From NCBI RefSeq assembly GCF_001557875.1, contig NZ_LNRF01000001.1, positions 186,001-250,000 of the forward strand: a stretch of DNA of 64,000 bases. Reading direction: 5' to 3'. The notes beneath the pieces were generated by a model, which had not been told where the DNA came from, did no database searches, and saw only the letters and a list, made by a program, of their open reading frames with translations. The position numbers and the translations under genes are program-made. Shown here piece after piece: positions 16,158 to 24,984 of the stretch. Numbering within the stretch: position 1 is the first letter of the stretch; each line of letters opens with the position of its first letter. Source of the DNA: Vibrio splendidus (GTDB taxonomy: Bacteria > Pseudomonadota > Gammaproteobacteria > Enterobacterales > Vibrionaceae).

Positions 16158-17657
16158 ATGACTATTCACGTTAAATCAAATGTTCATTGGGTCGGCGTCC
16201 ACGATTGGGAAACCGAACACTTCCACGGTAAGGAATACCATATGAACAAAGGTACGAGTTATAACTCGTACCTGATCCGTGAAGAGAAGACAGTGCTTGT
16301 CGATACTGTCGATCATCGCTTTACTGAGCAATTCCTTGCAAACCTAGAGATGGAAATCGATATCAACGAGATCGACTACATCATTTGTCAGCACGCTGAA
16401 GAAGACCACTCAGGCGCGCTGTCTGCGCTGCTTGCTAAAATCCCGAACACGCCGGTTTATTGTACTGAAGCTGGAGTGACCTCCATTGTTGGCCATCACC
16501 ACCAACCAGACTGGAATTTCAGAACCGTCAAAACCGGTGACACCCTTGATGTGGGTAACGGCAAGCAACTTATCTTCGTTGAGATGAAAATGCTGCACTG
16601 GCCAGATTCAATGGCGACTTACTTAACTGGTGATGAGATCCTGTTTAGTAACGACGCTTTCGGCCAACACTACTGCGACGAAAACCTATTCAATGACCAA
16701 CTAGACCAAGTCGAGCTGCATGAACAATGTCTGCGTTACTTCTCGAACATCCTGACACCGTTTGCGCCGCTGGTTAAAGCAAAGATTGAAGAAGTGCTGA
16801 GCTTAGGCGTGCCAATCGATGTTATTGCTACTTCTCACGGCTGTATTTGGCGCGACAACGCGACCCAAATCGTTGAGCAATATTACGAGTGGTCGAAGGC
16901 CTACAAAGAAGATCGCATCACCATTGTCTACGACACCATGTCGAACAACACTCGCATGATGGCTGATGCGATCGCTAAAGGTATCCGCAAAGGCAGCCCA
17001 GAAACGGCGATCAAGGTGTTCAATATTTCTAAGCACGACAAGAATGACATCCTTGCCAATATCTTCCGCTCAAAGGGTGTGCTTGTTGGTTCATCGACCA
17101 TGAACAACGTGATGATGCCGCAAATCGCCGCGCTACTTGAAGAAATACACGGCCTGCGCTTTGCAGGAAAAAGAGCCGCAGCATTTGGTTCTTCAGGTTG
17201 GACTGGCGGCGCAGTAAAACGCATCGACTCTCGCTTACGTGAAGCCAACTTCGAGGTTAGCGCACCTCAGCACATCCACTGGAAACCAGATACAGACGCA
17301 CTTCGTCAATGTATTGATTACGGGATGACACTGGCCGAGGTTTGGCGCACCGATGAAACCGAGGTTAGCCAACCTAAGCAAGTGGAGCGCAACGTTCAAC
17401 GCATCGAATCAGCACCGACAAGCACCACAACAGAGCTAAAGGACACAGCAGAACTGAACCTAGAACAAACGCAAGTTAAGCCTATACATAGTGCAGATTG
17501 CACGTGCTGGCGTTGCACTGTGTGTGAATGGGTGTACGACCCAAAACTAGGCGAACCGTACCAAGGTGTTGAACCGGGAACACCATGGGCACAAGTGCCG
17601 GATGATTTCCTTTGCCCAGAATGCCATTTAGGCAAAGAAGTGTTTGTGGAGAAGTAA
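16158..17657 (+). CDS. norV: Anaerobic nitric oxide reductase flavorubredoxin NorV
   Basis: Cytoplasmic NO reductase that converts NO to N2O under anoxia. The 499-residue protein has a metallo-beta-lactamase-like diiron domain (about 1-250, ligand motif His79-x-Glu81-x-Asp83-His84), a flavodoxin domain (about 254-400, FMN loop YDTMSNNTR) and a C-terminal rubredoxin (about 445-499) with CTVC and CPEC iron ligands. Electrons come from NADH through NorW, encoded next. A sigma-54 promoter and NorR-like sites lie upstream; norR itself is not in the window. Confidence 0.96.
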   Translation: MTIHVKSNVHWVGVHDWETEHFHGKEYHMNKGTSYNSYLIREEKTVLVDTVDHRFTEQFLANLEMEIDINEIDYIICQHAEEDHSGALSALLAKIPNTPVYCTEAGVTSIVGHHHQPDWNFRTVKTGDTLDVGNGKQLIFVEMKMLHWPDSMATYLTGDEILFSNDAFGQHYCDENLFNDQLDQVELHEQCLRYFSNILTPFAPLVKAKIEEVLSLGVPIDVIATSHGCIWRDNATQIVEQYYEWSKAYKEDRITIVYDTMSNNTRMMADAIAKGIRKGSPETAIKVFNISKHDKNDILANIFRSKGVLVGSSTMNNVMMPQIAALLEEIHGLRFAGKRAAAFGSSGWTGGAVKRIDSRLREANFEVSAPQHIHWKPDTDALRQCIDYGMTLAEVWRTDETEVSQPKQVERNVQRIESAPTSTTTELKDTAELNLEQTQVKPIHSADCTCWRCTVCEWVYDPKLGEPYQGVEPGTPWAQVPDDFLCPECHLGKEVFVEK

Positions 17658-17658
17658 C

Positions 17659-18828
17659 ATGTCGAACATTGTGATTGTGGGTGGTGGTTTCGCCGCCCTA
17701 CAAACCATAAAGATAGTACGGAAAATTGACCAAGATATCGCGATTACCATGATCACGGCAGATGCAGGGGTTGAGTACAGTAAGCCGAATCTTTCACACG
17801 CATTCAGCCAGGCTCAAACACCACAATCGTTAGCCGTTAATAACGCTCAGCAATTGGCTGAGCAGTACAACATGGTCATCAAAACCAAGGCTATAGTCAA
17901 TGAAATCGATACCAAGCAGCAGTGTATTCATGTTGATGGGCAAATCATCCACTATTCAAAGTTGGTATTAGCAACGGGCGCGACACCTTTCATACCACCA
18001 GCAGAAGGGCTTAAACGCAGCGAGACCATTACGTTAAATAGTTTGGAAGAGTTCGAGAAACACAAAGCTCAGATCGATGACGCCCAACGTATCACTGTGA
18101 TTGGTGGAGGCTTGATTGGGGTCGAGCTCGCATTCGATCTTCAAACTGCGGGCAAAGATGTCACGATTATCGAACCCGCAAGTTACCTATTGAATAGCCT
18201 TGTGCCGCCTTTCGTTTCACTTGAGTTAGAAAGGGAGCTGACAAAAGCAGGGGTTACCGTCGAAACCGACTCTGCGATTTGTCGAGCGACTTATCTTCAT
18301 GATGGAGTCAGGCTACAAACTACCGCATCTCGATTAATACGAGCAGATATCGTGATTGCCGCAGCAGGGTTAAGGCCAAATACGGCTTTAGCCACGCAAG
18401 CGGGAATTGAGGTCAACAGAGGTATTGTGGTCGATGACACCCTGAAAACCAGTGCCAACAATGTGTATGCGATTGGTGATTGCGCTGAAATTGAAGGTCG
18501 TGTGATGGCCTATTTGCAGCCAGCAATCTTGTCGGCAAACGTGTTGGCGAAGCAGCTGACTATGGATAAAGGAGAGAGCAAAGTAGGCGAAGCAAAGCTC
18601 AGCTTACCTCATATGATCACCAAGGTGAAAACACCGAGTTATCCTATTCAGCTTGCAGGGCGCGATATTCACACTGCTCAGAGCTGGGAAACTCGATTCG
18701 ATCCTAAAGGTATAGTCGCCAAAGGCTTCAATGAAGATAACCAGTTGGTTGGGTTCATTGTCACAGGAGAGCACATCAAAGCCGCATTTCCTTTGCTAAA
18801 GGAGTTGCAAATAAGTTCACCATCATAA
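17659..18828 (+). CDS. norW: NADH:flavorubredoxin reductase NorW
   Basis: FAD-dependent reductase that passes electrons from NADH to the rubredoxin domain of NorV. The 389-residue protein starts MSNIVIVGGGFAALQT with the GxGxxA FAD loop, carries a second Rossmann loop VIGGGLIGVELAFDL for NADH, and an ATGATPFIP motif. I start it at 17659, one base after the norV stop, with GGAG 7 nt upstream; the frame opens 5 codons earlier without a better site. It is cotranscribed with norV. Confidence 0.94.
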   Translation: MSNIVIVGGGFAALQTIKIVRKIDQDIAITMITADAGVEYSKPNLSHAFSQAQTPQSLAVNNAQQLAEQYNMVIKTKAIVNEIDTKQQCIHVDGQIIHYSKLVLATGATPFIPPAEGLKRSETITLNSLEEFEKHKAQIDDAQRITVIGGGLIGVELAFDLQTAGKDVTIIEPASYLLNSLVPPFVSLELERELTKAGVTVETDSAICRATYLHDGVRLQTTASRLIRADIVIAAAGLRPNTALATQAGIEVNRGIVVDDTLKTSANNVYAIGDCAEIEGRVMAYLQPAILSANVLAKQLTMDKGESKVGEAKLSLPHMITKVKTPSYPIQLAGRDIHTAQSWETRFDPKGIVAKGFNEDNQLVGFIVTGEHIKAAFPLLKELQISSPS

Positions 18829-18845
18829 GTACAAAGGTGTAAAAG

Positions 18846-18941
18846 CAGTCGACGCATTATATCGGTCGACTGTACTCAACACAAAAATGCATCAAATTCG
18901 GGAAAATTTGATGCTTATACTAGAGCAACTCTAGTATAAGC
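18846..18941. repeat. Series of three stem-loops downstream of norW
   Basis: Three successive inverted repeats: CAGTCGAC/GTCGACTG (18846-18872), GCATCAAATT/AATTTGATGC (18889-18914), and a 13-bp perfect stem with a 3-nt loop (18913-18941). The second and third share two bases, so they cannot both form fully. None has a T-run. Confidence 0.8.
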
Positions 18942-18946
18942 AAGCA

Positions 18947-18973
18947 ATAAAAAAGCCAGTCAACAGACTGGCT
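18947..18973 (-). terminator. Terminator after gltS
   Basis: Stem AGCCAGT/ACTGGCT with a 6-nt loop; on the minus strand it is followed by six T residues. On the plus strand TTTCTTG follows, so it may also catch norVW readthrough. A second hairpin (AGTGCGAT/ATCGCACT, 18990-19011) lies between it and the gltS stop. Confidence 0.8.
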
Positions 18974-19027
18974 TTCTTGTATTCATCTTAGTGCGATGAG
19001 CTTATCGCACTTAAACAAAAGCGAACT

Positions 19028-20254
19028 TTAACCGATAAACGAGATGTAACCTTGAAGGATAATCAGGTTAACGATATCGATAAAGAAAGCACCAACAATT
19101 GGTACAACCATGAAGGCTTGTGGCGACGGACCGAATCTGTTCACCAAAGAACCCATGTTCATTACTGCCGTTGGTGTTGCACCTAGGCCGAAACCACAGT
19201 GACCACCCGCCATAACCGCTGCGTCGTAGTTAGAACCCATTACTTTGAATGTCACAAAGTAAGAGAAAATACCTAGTACAACCGCCTGAACTGCAAGGAT
19301 AGCCAAGAACGGAATCGCCAGGTCAAAGATGTTCCAAAGCTTAAGGCTCATTAGCGCCATTGCTAGGAACAGTGACAATGACACCGTACCAAGAATATCG
19401 ACCGTTTCGCTGTCAGTCTTATGCAGCTTAGTCACTTCAAACACGTTAGTGATGAACACACCGATAAACAACGCGTAAACGAAGTCAGGAATCATCAACC
19501 AAGAAATTTCAAAAGTCGCCACCCACTGCTCTAGGTACTTCGCACCCGTGATACAGATAAGAAGGATGAACAACACTTCAATCACCTTCTTCGCCGTCAC
19601 TTTGTCTTCTTCATACTCGTTGTAAGTAACCAGTTCAGGGAAGCGTTCGTGCGTTTGCGTGCCAGTGCCGTACTCAGATTCAAGCTGGTTTTTATCAATC
19701 AGCTTTTGCGCCACTGGGCTACCGATAATACCACCGATGATCAAACCAAAGGTCGCTGAAGCCATTGCGATTTCTAGCGTATTTGCAATGCCAAACGTAT
19801 CTGCAAAAGTTTGCGACCAAGCCGCGCCTGTACCGTGGCCACCCGAAAGCGTGATAGAGCCAGCAATCAAACCCATCAAGGGTTCAAGGCCTAGTGCCGT
19901 TGCTAAGGTTACGCCTACACCGTTTTGGATAATGATGTAAACCGAAGCCACCCCTAAAAATAGGAAGACTTTGGCACCACCTTTCATCAGCTGCGTGTAG
20001 TTAGCCGCAAGGCCGACCGTTGCAAAGAACATCAACATGAAGGTGTTCTGCAAGGGCAAAGAAAACTCAAGATCAAGGCCGTTAAAGTGCAGGGCTGTAA
20101 TAGCAAAAGCGACAATCAAGCCGCCGACAATGGGCTCTGGAATGTTGTACTTTTTGAGAACCGGAAGCTTTGCATTGACGAAATGACCTAGAAACAAAAC
20201 ACTAATCGCGATTAGGAAGGATTCTAGTGGTCCAATTGAAATTAATTGATTCAT
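19028..20254 (-). CDS. gltS: Sodium/glutamate symporter GltS
   Basis: Inner-membrane Na+-coupled glutamate carrier, 408 residues with about ten hydrophobic segments arranged as two inverted repeats. Family blocks are visible: GGLIVAF near 43-49, SGGHGTGAAWSQTF near 136-149 and the matching GGHCGFGLGATPTAVMNM near 349-366. A GAGG ribosome site precedes the ATG. It is monocistronic. A CRP-like site lies about 190 bp upstream. Confidence 0.95.
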   Translation of the reverse strand: MNQLISIGPLESFLIAISVLFLGHFVNAKLPVLKKYNIPEPIVGGLIVAFAITALHFNGLDLEFSLPLQNTFMLMFFATVGLAANYTQLMKGGAKVFLFLGVASVYIIIQNGVGVTLATALGLEPLMGLIAGSITLSGGHGTGAAWSQTFADTFGIANTLEIAMASATFGLIIGGIIGSPVAQKLIDKNQLESEYGTGTQTHERFPELVTYNEYEEDKVTAKKVIEVLFILLICITGAKYLEQWVATFEISWLMIPDFVYALFIGVFITNVFEVTKLHKTDSETVDILGTVSLSLFLAMALMSLKLWNIFDLAIPFLAILAVQAVVLGIFSYFVTFKVMGSNYDAAVMAGGHCGFGLGATPTAVMNMGSLVNRFGPSPQAFMVVPIVGAFFIDIVNLIILQGYISFIG

Positions 20255-20441
20255 ATAACCTCTATTTTTTTACGTTCTCATCTTCCTTAATGAGTCTAGT
20301 TTTATTTGTAATTATCGGTGCTGCTCTACCTATATTTATGCAAACTGGAGAGAAATTGTAGATTCGAAAAGCGAACACATTACTGCGATCACTTAGTGCC
20401 ATGTTAGTAGCACGTTAACTTTTATAGGAGATAAAAGGATT

Positions 20442-20457
20442 TGTGACAACAATCACC
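20442..20457. promoter_or_regulatory. CRP-like site upstream of gltS
   Basis: TGTGA-CAACAA-TCACC matches the CRP core in 9 of 10 positions. It is about 190 bp upstream of the gltS start. The surrounding 20255-20524 has no gene; an AACGGC/GCCGTT hairpin with a T-run on the minus strand lies at about 20467-20494. Confidence 0.45.
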
Positions 20458-20524
20458 TCCAAAAAGTTAAAAACGGCGTGAGTATTTTTGCCGTTGATTC
20501 TGCTTTTTTAATACCTAAAAAAGC

Positions 20525-20552
20525 AAAAAGGAGCTATTGCTAGCTCCTTTTT
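20525..20552 (-). terminator. Terminator after yibL
   Basis: AAAAAGGAGCTA / TAGCTCCTTTTT with a 4-nt loop; symmetrical, so functional on both strands. Confidence 0.9.
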
Positions 20553-20570
20553 CATTACCATCGCTGGTAA

Positions 20571-20927
20571 TTAGAATTTTTTCGGTGCGTAACCAGTCAT
20601 AACCTCAATGCGAAGCTCTTTACCGATCTTTGTCATTGGGTGAACAATTACAAGCCCTTTTACAGACTTCTTAAGTTTGCCCATATCCGCTTGCTCAGCC
20701 TTAGTAATCTCGCGGCTAAATGGCATATCAATCAGAGATTTACGCTCTTGATTCACATCGTAGCTTTCTTTGTGTTTAAGCTGGGCAATTTTCTTAGTTA
20801 GCTTCTTAATCTCTTCCTCGAATTGACGAACAACAGGACGATCATTACGAGTTTTAGCAGCATCTAACTTGTGGCGACACTTGTCTAGACGGTTGTTAAT
20901 TTGTTGAAGTTCGTTTTTAACACTCAT
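20571..20927 (-). CDS. yibL: YibL family ribosome-associated protein
   Basis: A 118-residue basic protein: an N-terminal coiled coil (about 1-60, LQQINNRLDKCRHKLDAAK) followed by a conserved block MPFSREITKAEQADMGKLKK and GLVIVHPMT, which match E. coli YibL almost exactly. YibL co-purifies with ribosomal large-subunit particles; its exact role is not known. In E. coli it lies directly after mtlR; here it is about 10 kb from mtlADR but in the same orientation. Confidence 0.9.
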   Translation of the reverse strand: MSVKNELQQINNRLDKCRHKLDAAKTRNDRPVVRQFEEEIKKLTKKIAQLKHKESYDVNQERKSLIDMPFSREITKAEQADMGKLKKSVKGLVIVHPMTKIGKELRIEVMTGYAPKKF

Positions 20928-21253
20928 AATAATTTCCTAAGATTTAACAAGCCAATTCGGATTGGGGCGCGGAGTATAGCACAAGGGTTCACTTGAACCG
21001 AAATTTATCTGTTAATTACCAACAGAAACGAATCACATCGACACCGCTCATTCAGCTTGCCTATTCTTTATGGCGAACCTCTAAGCAGATTATTCATTGA
21101 TAGGATAGCGCCTACTTCAAAAATTGCAGTCCTCGATGCATCAAAATTCCGTCTAAACTTATACTCTAACGCAGTAACTAACTCAGAGTACACAGCTTGG
21201 GGTATCCACCCCTGCAGCGACTCTGATTCGCAGCGTAATCACAAGGATAGCCG
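20928..21253. other. Divergent promoter region yibL/DUF4344
   Basis: 326 bp between divergent genes. I see a GGGGTATCCACCCC mini-hairpin near 21200 just before the plus-strand gene and no convincing ORF. A 66-codon frame at 21057 lacks a ribosome site and looks like chance. Confidence 0.4.
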
Positions 21254-22051
21254 ATGACATTATTGAAAAGAACATTGACCTGTAGCCTAGCCCTGAGTGC
21301 AATGTTTGCCGCAACTTATGCATCTAGTGAACAAACAGCCCAAAGTAACTTAATCGTCGAATACTTTGCACCGAAAAATGCCGAAGAAGAGCAGCTCAAA
21401 CGCGAGATTCAAAGCAGTGGTGTTAATGACACCGTGATCGACCTGTCAAACCAACTGTTCATGTTTGAAAAGCCATTAACCATTCAATACGGCGGGGAAG
21501 AAGGGCCGCTGTACGATCCACAAACGCATCAAGTGCTAATCCCGTATAGCTTTTACGCTGAATCACTCAATTATTTTGAAAAGAACCAATACGAAAAAGA
21601 GTATGGGAAATCCGCGCAAACCGGCGCTATCGATACTTTGCTGCATACTCTGCTGCACGAAGCTGGCCATGCGTATATCGAAGACCAGAGAATTGCCATA
21701 CTGGGCAAAGAGGAAGATGCCGTTGATAACCTCGCGACAGTGTTATTACTGAATTATGTGGAACATGGCGCCGATGCAGCAATCAGCGCTGCTGACATGT
21801 TCGCTTTCGAGTCAGAAAACCGCCCGGAGTATTACGACTTGGGGGAATACATCGACGAGCACAGTTTCGACCTGCAGCGTTACTTCTCCACGTTATGCTT
21901 AGTGTATGGCAGCGATCCTGATGCCTATAAGAACTTGCTCGATGAAGTGGAAAACGACTATTTGAAAGACAGAAAAGAGTTCTGCGTCGAGCACTTTGAC
22001 GTGATCAATGAAAATTGGCACCAATATTTAAAAGGGAGCGACGATGCTTAA
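21254..22051 (+). CDS. DUF4344-type secreted metallopeptidase-like protein
   Basis: A 265-residue exported protein. The N-terminus has a signal peptide (about 1-25, LKRTLTCSLALSAMFAATYA-SSEQ). The zinc-protease motif HEAGH (TLLHEAGHAYI) is at about residues 135-139, followed by EDAVDNLATVLLL, whose Glu and Asp resemble the downstream helix of DUF4344 proteins. Two Cys near the C-terminus (STLCLVYG, EFCVEHF) could form a disulfide, consistent with a periplasmic or secreted location. AAGGA precedes the ATG. The substrate is unknown and it is monocistronic. Confidence 0.85.
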   Translation: MTLLKRTLTCSLALSAMFAATYASSEQTAQSNLIVEYFAPKNAEEEQLKREIQSSGVNDTVIDLSNQLFMFEKPLTIQYGGEEGPLYDPQTHQVLIPYSFYAESLNYFEKNQYEKEYGKSAQTGAIDTLLHTLLHEAGHAYIEDQRIAILGKEEDAVDNLATVLLLNYVEHGADAAISAADMFAFESENRPEYYDLGEYIDEHSFDLQRYFSTLCLVYGSDPDAYKNLLDEVENDYLKDRKEFCVEHFDVINENWHQYLKGSDDA

Positions 22052-22154
22052 ATGCGTGTCGAGAACGAGACAAACGGCTTTGGTATCAAATTCCAAAGCC
22101 GTAACCCGATAGGTTGGCTTAAGTCTTACGTGTTAAGAGTTAAGAGTTTAAACC

Positions 22155-22541
22155 CTAGACCTTCACTTTATATTTCAGGTCTTGAGCTTCATCGCCCGTC
22201 ATGCCTCGAAATCCCCAGCAGTGCGATGGCTGTTCCTTAATGGTGATTTCGATATCAATTGGAGAGATAGCTAACTGCTTCTCTATCTCAGAAAATATCT
22301 TCTTGATTAAGCGCTTTTTGGTGTTTACCGCCCGACCTTCCATCATGTTGATCTCAATGACGGTATAGGCTTCTGTTCTTCCTTCCGGGTAAAAGAAGTC
22401 ATCTCGTTCCAATGGCACAAATCGATGTGCTCGCTTGTCATCGGGTAAACCCATCTCACTGTTCAAGCACTGCTGCAACACATTAGAGAGCTGCAACTTA
22501 ACTGGATTTAAGCACTCTTTGATACCATAAATAACAATCAT
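22155..22541 (-). CDS. Tautomerase-superfamily protein lacking the N-terminal proline
   Basis: A 128-residue protein with the fold pattern of trimeric tautomerases (Tautomerase_2-like): GIKECLNPVKLQLSNVLQQC, a DDFFYPEGRTEAY segment, KKRLIKKIFSEIEKQL and a C-terminal HCWGFRGMTGDEA. AAGGA 6 nt before the second ATG fixes the start at MIVIYGIKE. Catalytic members begin Met-Pro, with Pro1 as the base; here residue 2 is Ile, so classical tautomerase chemistry is not expected. It is convergent with the DUF4344 gene. Confidence 0.8.
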   Translation of the reverse strand: MIVIYGIKECLNPVKLQLSNVLQQCLNSEMGLPDDKRAHRFVPLERDDFFYPEGRTEAYTVIEINMMEGRAVNTKKRLIKKIFSEIEKQLAISPIDIEITIKEQPSHCWGFRGMTGDEAQDLKYKVKV

Positions 22542-22793
22542 GACCATTCCTTTGATGCAATGTTAAGTATAGAAGAACGTCAGATAGAAGCATCGTCTTG
22601 CGACCACCCATTCGCTTACTATTTGTACACATATTACCTAATGACGCGTATGAGAAAAGGTAAAAACAATGAATTTATGAACAGGTGCAACAAAATACCT
22701 ATCCCTTTGCAAACATAAGCCGAAGCGAATTGATCGAACACCACCCTCCCCGCGTATATCTTCTCAAATCACATTTGAACTAAGGAGTGCTAT

Positions 22794-23414
22794 GTGCCGA
22801 ATTCACCGAGGAAGACCACGCGGACAGACGCCGAACCAGAAACACCCGTAGAGTCTTCTCTAGAGCTCGCTGTGTTTCCTCTCCCCATCTTCCTGTTACC
22901 AGGAGGTCGTCAAAGACTGCGCATTTTTGAGCCAAAGTATCTCGCGATGGTTGCTCACGCAGCGCAGGGCGATGGTTTCATTATCGCCACTCAAGACAAC
23001 TCGAATCCTGATCATCTCAGTTCTTGGGGAACAAAAGTGAACATCGTCGACTTCAATATGTCGGATGACCAGATATTGGAAATTGATGTCGAAGGCGAAA
23101 AGTTGGTGCAACTTCATGACTCGTTTCGAGACGATGATAACCTAATTAAAAGTAAATTCAGCTTGTTGCCTCACTGGCCAGCCTATGAATATAAAGTGCC
23201 AAACGTGTTTACCGCATTTTTGGTTCAGTTGTTTCGCGACCACGATTCGATAAGAACACTCTATCCCACTCCAGATTTCGAGAGCCCACAATGGATCTGT
23301 GCGCGATTGCTCGAAATGATGCCTATCCCATTGGAAAAGAAAACAGAATTTACGAAGCCAGCCAGTTTTCCGTCTCTAGTTCCTTTTTTGAATCAAATCA
23401 TTACGGGGCAGTAA
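22794..23414 (+). CDS. LON substrate-binding domain protein
   Basis: A 206-residue stand-alone Lon N-terminal domain: LAVFPLPIFLLPGGRQRLRIFEPKYLAMV at about 28-56 is the family hallmark. It has no AAA+ or protease domain. It probably binds unfolded or regulatory protein substrates, but no function is proven. The start is GTG, with AAGGAG 6 nt upstream. An ATG two bases earlier in another frame uses the same ribosome site and encodes only 19 codons. It precedes rpoE/chrR by 110 bp; operon membership is not clear. Confidence 0.88.
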   Translation: MPNSPRKTTRTDAEPETPVESSLELAVFPLPIFLLPGGRQRLRIFEPKYLAMVAHAAQGDGFIIATQDNSNPDHLSSWGTKVNIVDFNMSDDQILEIDVEGEKLVQLHDSFRDDDNLIKSKFSLLPHWPAYEYKVPNVFTAFLVQLFRDHDSIRTLYPTPDFESPQWICARLLEMMPIPLEKKTEFTKPASFPSLVPFLNQIITGQ

Positions 23415-23465
23415 TCACTTTTCTTCACTATAATTTTGTATAGTAGAAATTAATTTAAATTAAAG

Positions 23466-23495
23466 TGATCCCGACTTTCTCCTTTCACGTAGTGC
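23466..23495 (+). promoter_or_regulatory. Candidate autoregulated ECF-sigma promoter before rpoE/chrR
   Basis: TGATCC at 23466-23471 equals the -35 element of the Rhodobacter RpoE (ChrR-controlled) promoter. GTAGTG lies about 17-18 nt downstream at -10 distance. It sits about 55 bp before the sigma gene. Confidence 0.5.
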
Positions 23496-23524
23496 CACTC
23501 AAATTCGCATGATGGTTATTTACT

Positions 23525-24172
23525 ATGCAAGTCGAAAGTAGAAGTTCAGGGAAAGGCAAGGAGCATGTCATTATCCCAGACAAAAAAACAACGACCGAAT
23601 CCAAGGTTCCAGCAGAGCTTTCAAATTGGTTGATCTTGGTTGGTACAGACAGAGACAAGCAAGCATTTACCTGTTTGTTCAAGTTCTTTGCTCCTAAGAT
23701 AAAGCGTTTCGGAATTAGTAAGTTAGGCAGTGAAGCTGCTGCAAACGAGCTAGTTCAAGACACCATGACCAACGTTTGGAAGAAAGCCCATCTTTATAAC
23801 GAAGACAAAGGCGCTGCGACGACTTGGGTCTACACCGTCATGCGAAATGCTGCGTTTGATATGTTACGTAAAGTGAAAGCCAAAGCGGAACAGACAATCG
23901 CAGACGACATCTGGCCTATTGACGCGATGGTTGCGGAATCTCAAAGTGATGAATTACCGTTTGGCGATCATTTGATGAGCCGACACGTAATGACACAAAT
24001 AGAAAAGTTGCCTCTGGCTCAGAAAACCATTGTCAAAGGAGTCTACTTTCAAGAGCTCTCTCAAGAACAGCTTGCACAACAACTTGGCGTCCCACTTGGA
24101 ACCGTGAAATCACGTCTAAGACTCGCCTTAGCCAAACTTAAGGTTCACATGGGGGAACAAAGCCATGATTAA
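23525..24172 (+). CDS. rpoE: ECF sigma factor, RpoE of the ChrR-controlled group
   Basis: A 215-residue ECF-type sigma factor. Region 2 is at about 70-125 (AANELVQDTMTNVWKKAHL, AATTWVYTVMRNAAFDMLRK) and region 4 at about 155-205 (LPLAQKTIVKGVYFQELSQE, LGVPLGTVKSRLRLALAKL). Its stop overlaps the start of the next gene, a ChrR-type zinc anti-sigma, by 8 bp. That places it with the singlet-oxygen sigma factors (ECF11). The N-terminal 30 residues are a poorly conserved basic extension. A TGATCC -35 element upstream suggests autoactivation. Confidence 0.9.
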   Translation: MQVESRSSGKGKEHVIIPDKKTTTESKVPAELSNWLILVGTDRDKQAFTCLFKFFAPKIKRFGISKLGSEAAANELVQDTMTNVWKKAHLYNEDKGAATTWVYTVMRNAAFDMLRKVKAKAEQTIADDIWPIDAMVAESQSDELPFGDHLMSRHVMTQIEKLPLAQKTIVKGVYFQELSQEQLAQQLGVPLGTVKSRLRLALAKLKVHMGEQSHD

Positions 24173-24845
24173 ACATCACCCTAACGAAGCAATTTTGAAA
24201 GACTTTGTTGACGGCACGCTTGCTGACTCAGTGTCTCTAATTGTGTCGAGCCATGTAGAGCTATGTGAACACTGCCAAGAGAAAGTGAAACAGCTAACGG
24301 CCGAAGCAGCGAACAATGCCTTTGATAAAGAACCTGCGTTCGCGAACGAAGAGTCAGACGGCTTTTCAATGGACGACATGGATTTCGACTTTGATGCAAT
24401 TGAGCAGATTACTGCTGATTTATCTCAGTCAGTGGAAGTTGAGCCAAAGGTAGAGCAAGTTTCCGTTGCAGATACCACATTCACTATCCCTCGCGCTCTC
24501 AATTCAGTGGCGAGAAAAGATTGGATGAACCTCGGCAAAATTTCACGCGCAAGACTCGACTTTGATGATGAAGCACACCACACGAGTTTGTTGCATATCG
24601 ATAAAGATGGACAAGTGCCTTGCCACACCCATAAAGGCTTCGAGATAACACTTCTTTTAGAGGGTAGCTTCGAAGACGAAATGGGCGTCTACAACAAAGG
24701 CGACTTCATCTGGCTAGATGGCAATCACACTCACCAGCCTGCGACCAAAGAAGGTTGTGTGTGCTTGACCGTCTCAAGTGATGCCTTGTACTTCACTAAA
24801 GGTGTGAGCCAACTTTTCAACCCACTTGGTAAATACATTTATTAG
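24165..24845 (+). CDS. chrR: ChrR-type zinc anti-sigma factor with cupin domain
   Basis: A 226-residue anti-sigma. Residues 1-40 form a zinc-binding anti-sigma domain (His5, His30, Cys34, Cys37 in HVELCEHC) that would hold the sigma factor. Residues 40-110 are an acidic linker (SMDDMDFDFDAIEQ). Residues 130-226 are a cupin with HTHKGFE, FEDEMGVYNKGDFIWLDG and HTHQP metal-binding motifs, which in Rhodobacter ChrR are needed to respond to singlet oxygen. Loss of the complex frees RpoE to transcribe repair genes. It overlaps rpoE by 8 bp. Confidence 0.92.
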   Translation: MIKHHPNEAILKDFVDGTLADSVSLIVSSHVELCEHCQEKVKQLTAEAANNAFDKEPAFANEESDGFSMDDMDFDFDAIEQITADLSQSVEVEPKVEQVSVADTTFTIPRALNSVARKDWMNLGKISRARLDFDDEAHHTSLLHIDKDGQVPCHTHKGFEITLLLEGSFEDEMGVYNKGDFIWLDGNHTHQPATKEGCVCLTVSSDALYFTKGVSQLFNPLGKYIY

Positions 24846-24984
24846 CTTAGAAACGTTTACTGACTTCATCACAAGACTTGAGAAGCTGGCTAGAGAAAAT
24901 GATATAAACCGAGCTAAAACAGCACGAAATAAGCAACAACACACACAATAAGAACAAAGAGCAATGAACGTGAGGATTTGACCA

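Noticed and set aside
21057..21257. 66-codon ORF upstream of the DUF4344 gene
   Set aside because: No ribosome site, overlaps the likely promoter, and no recognisable protein pattern.
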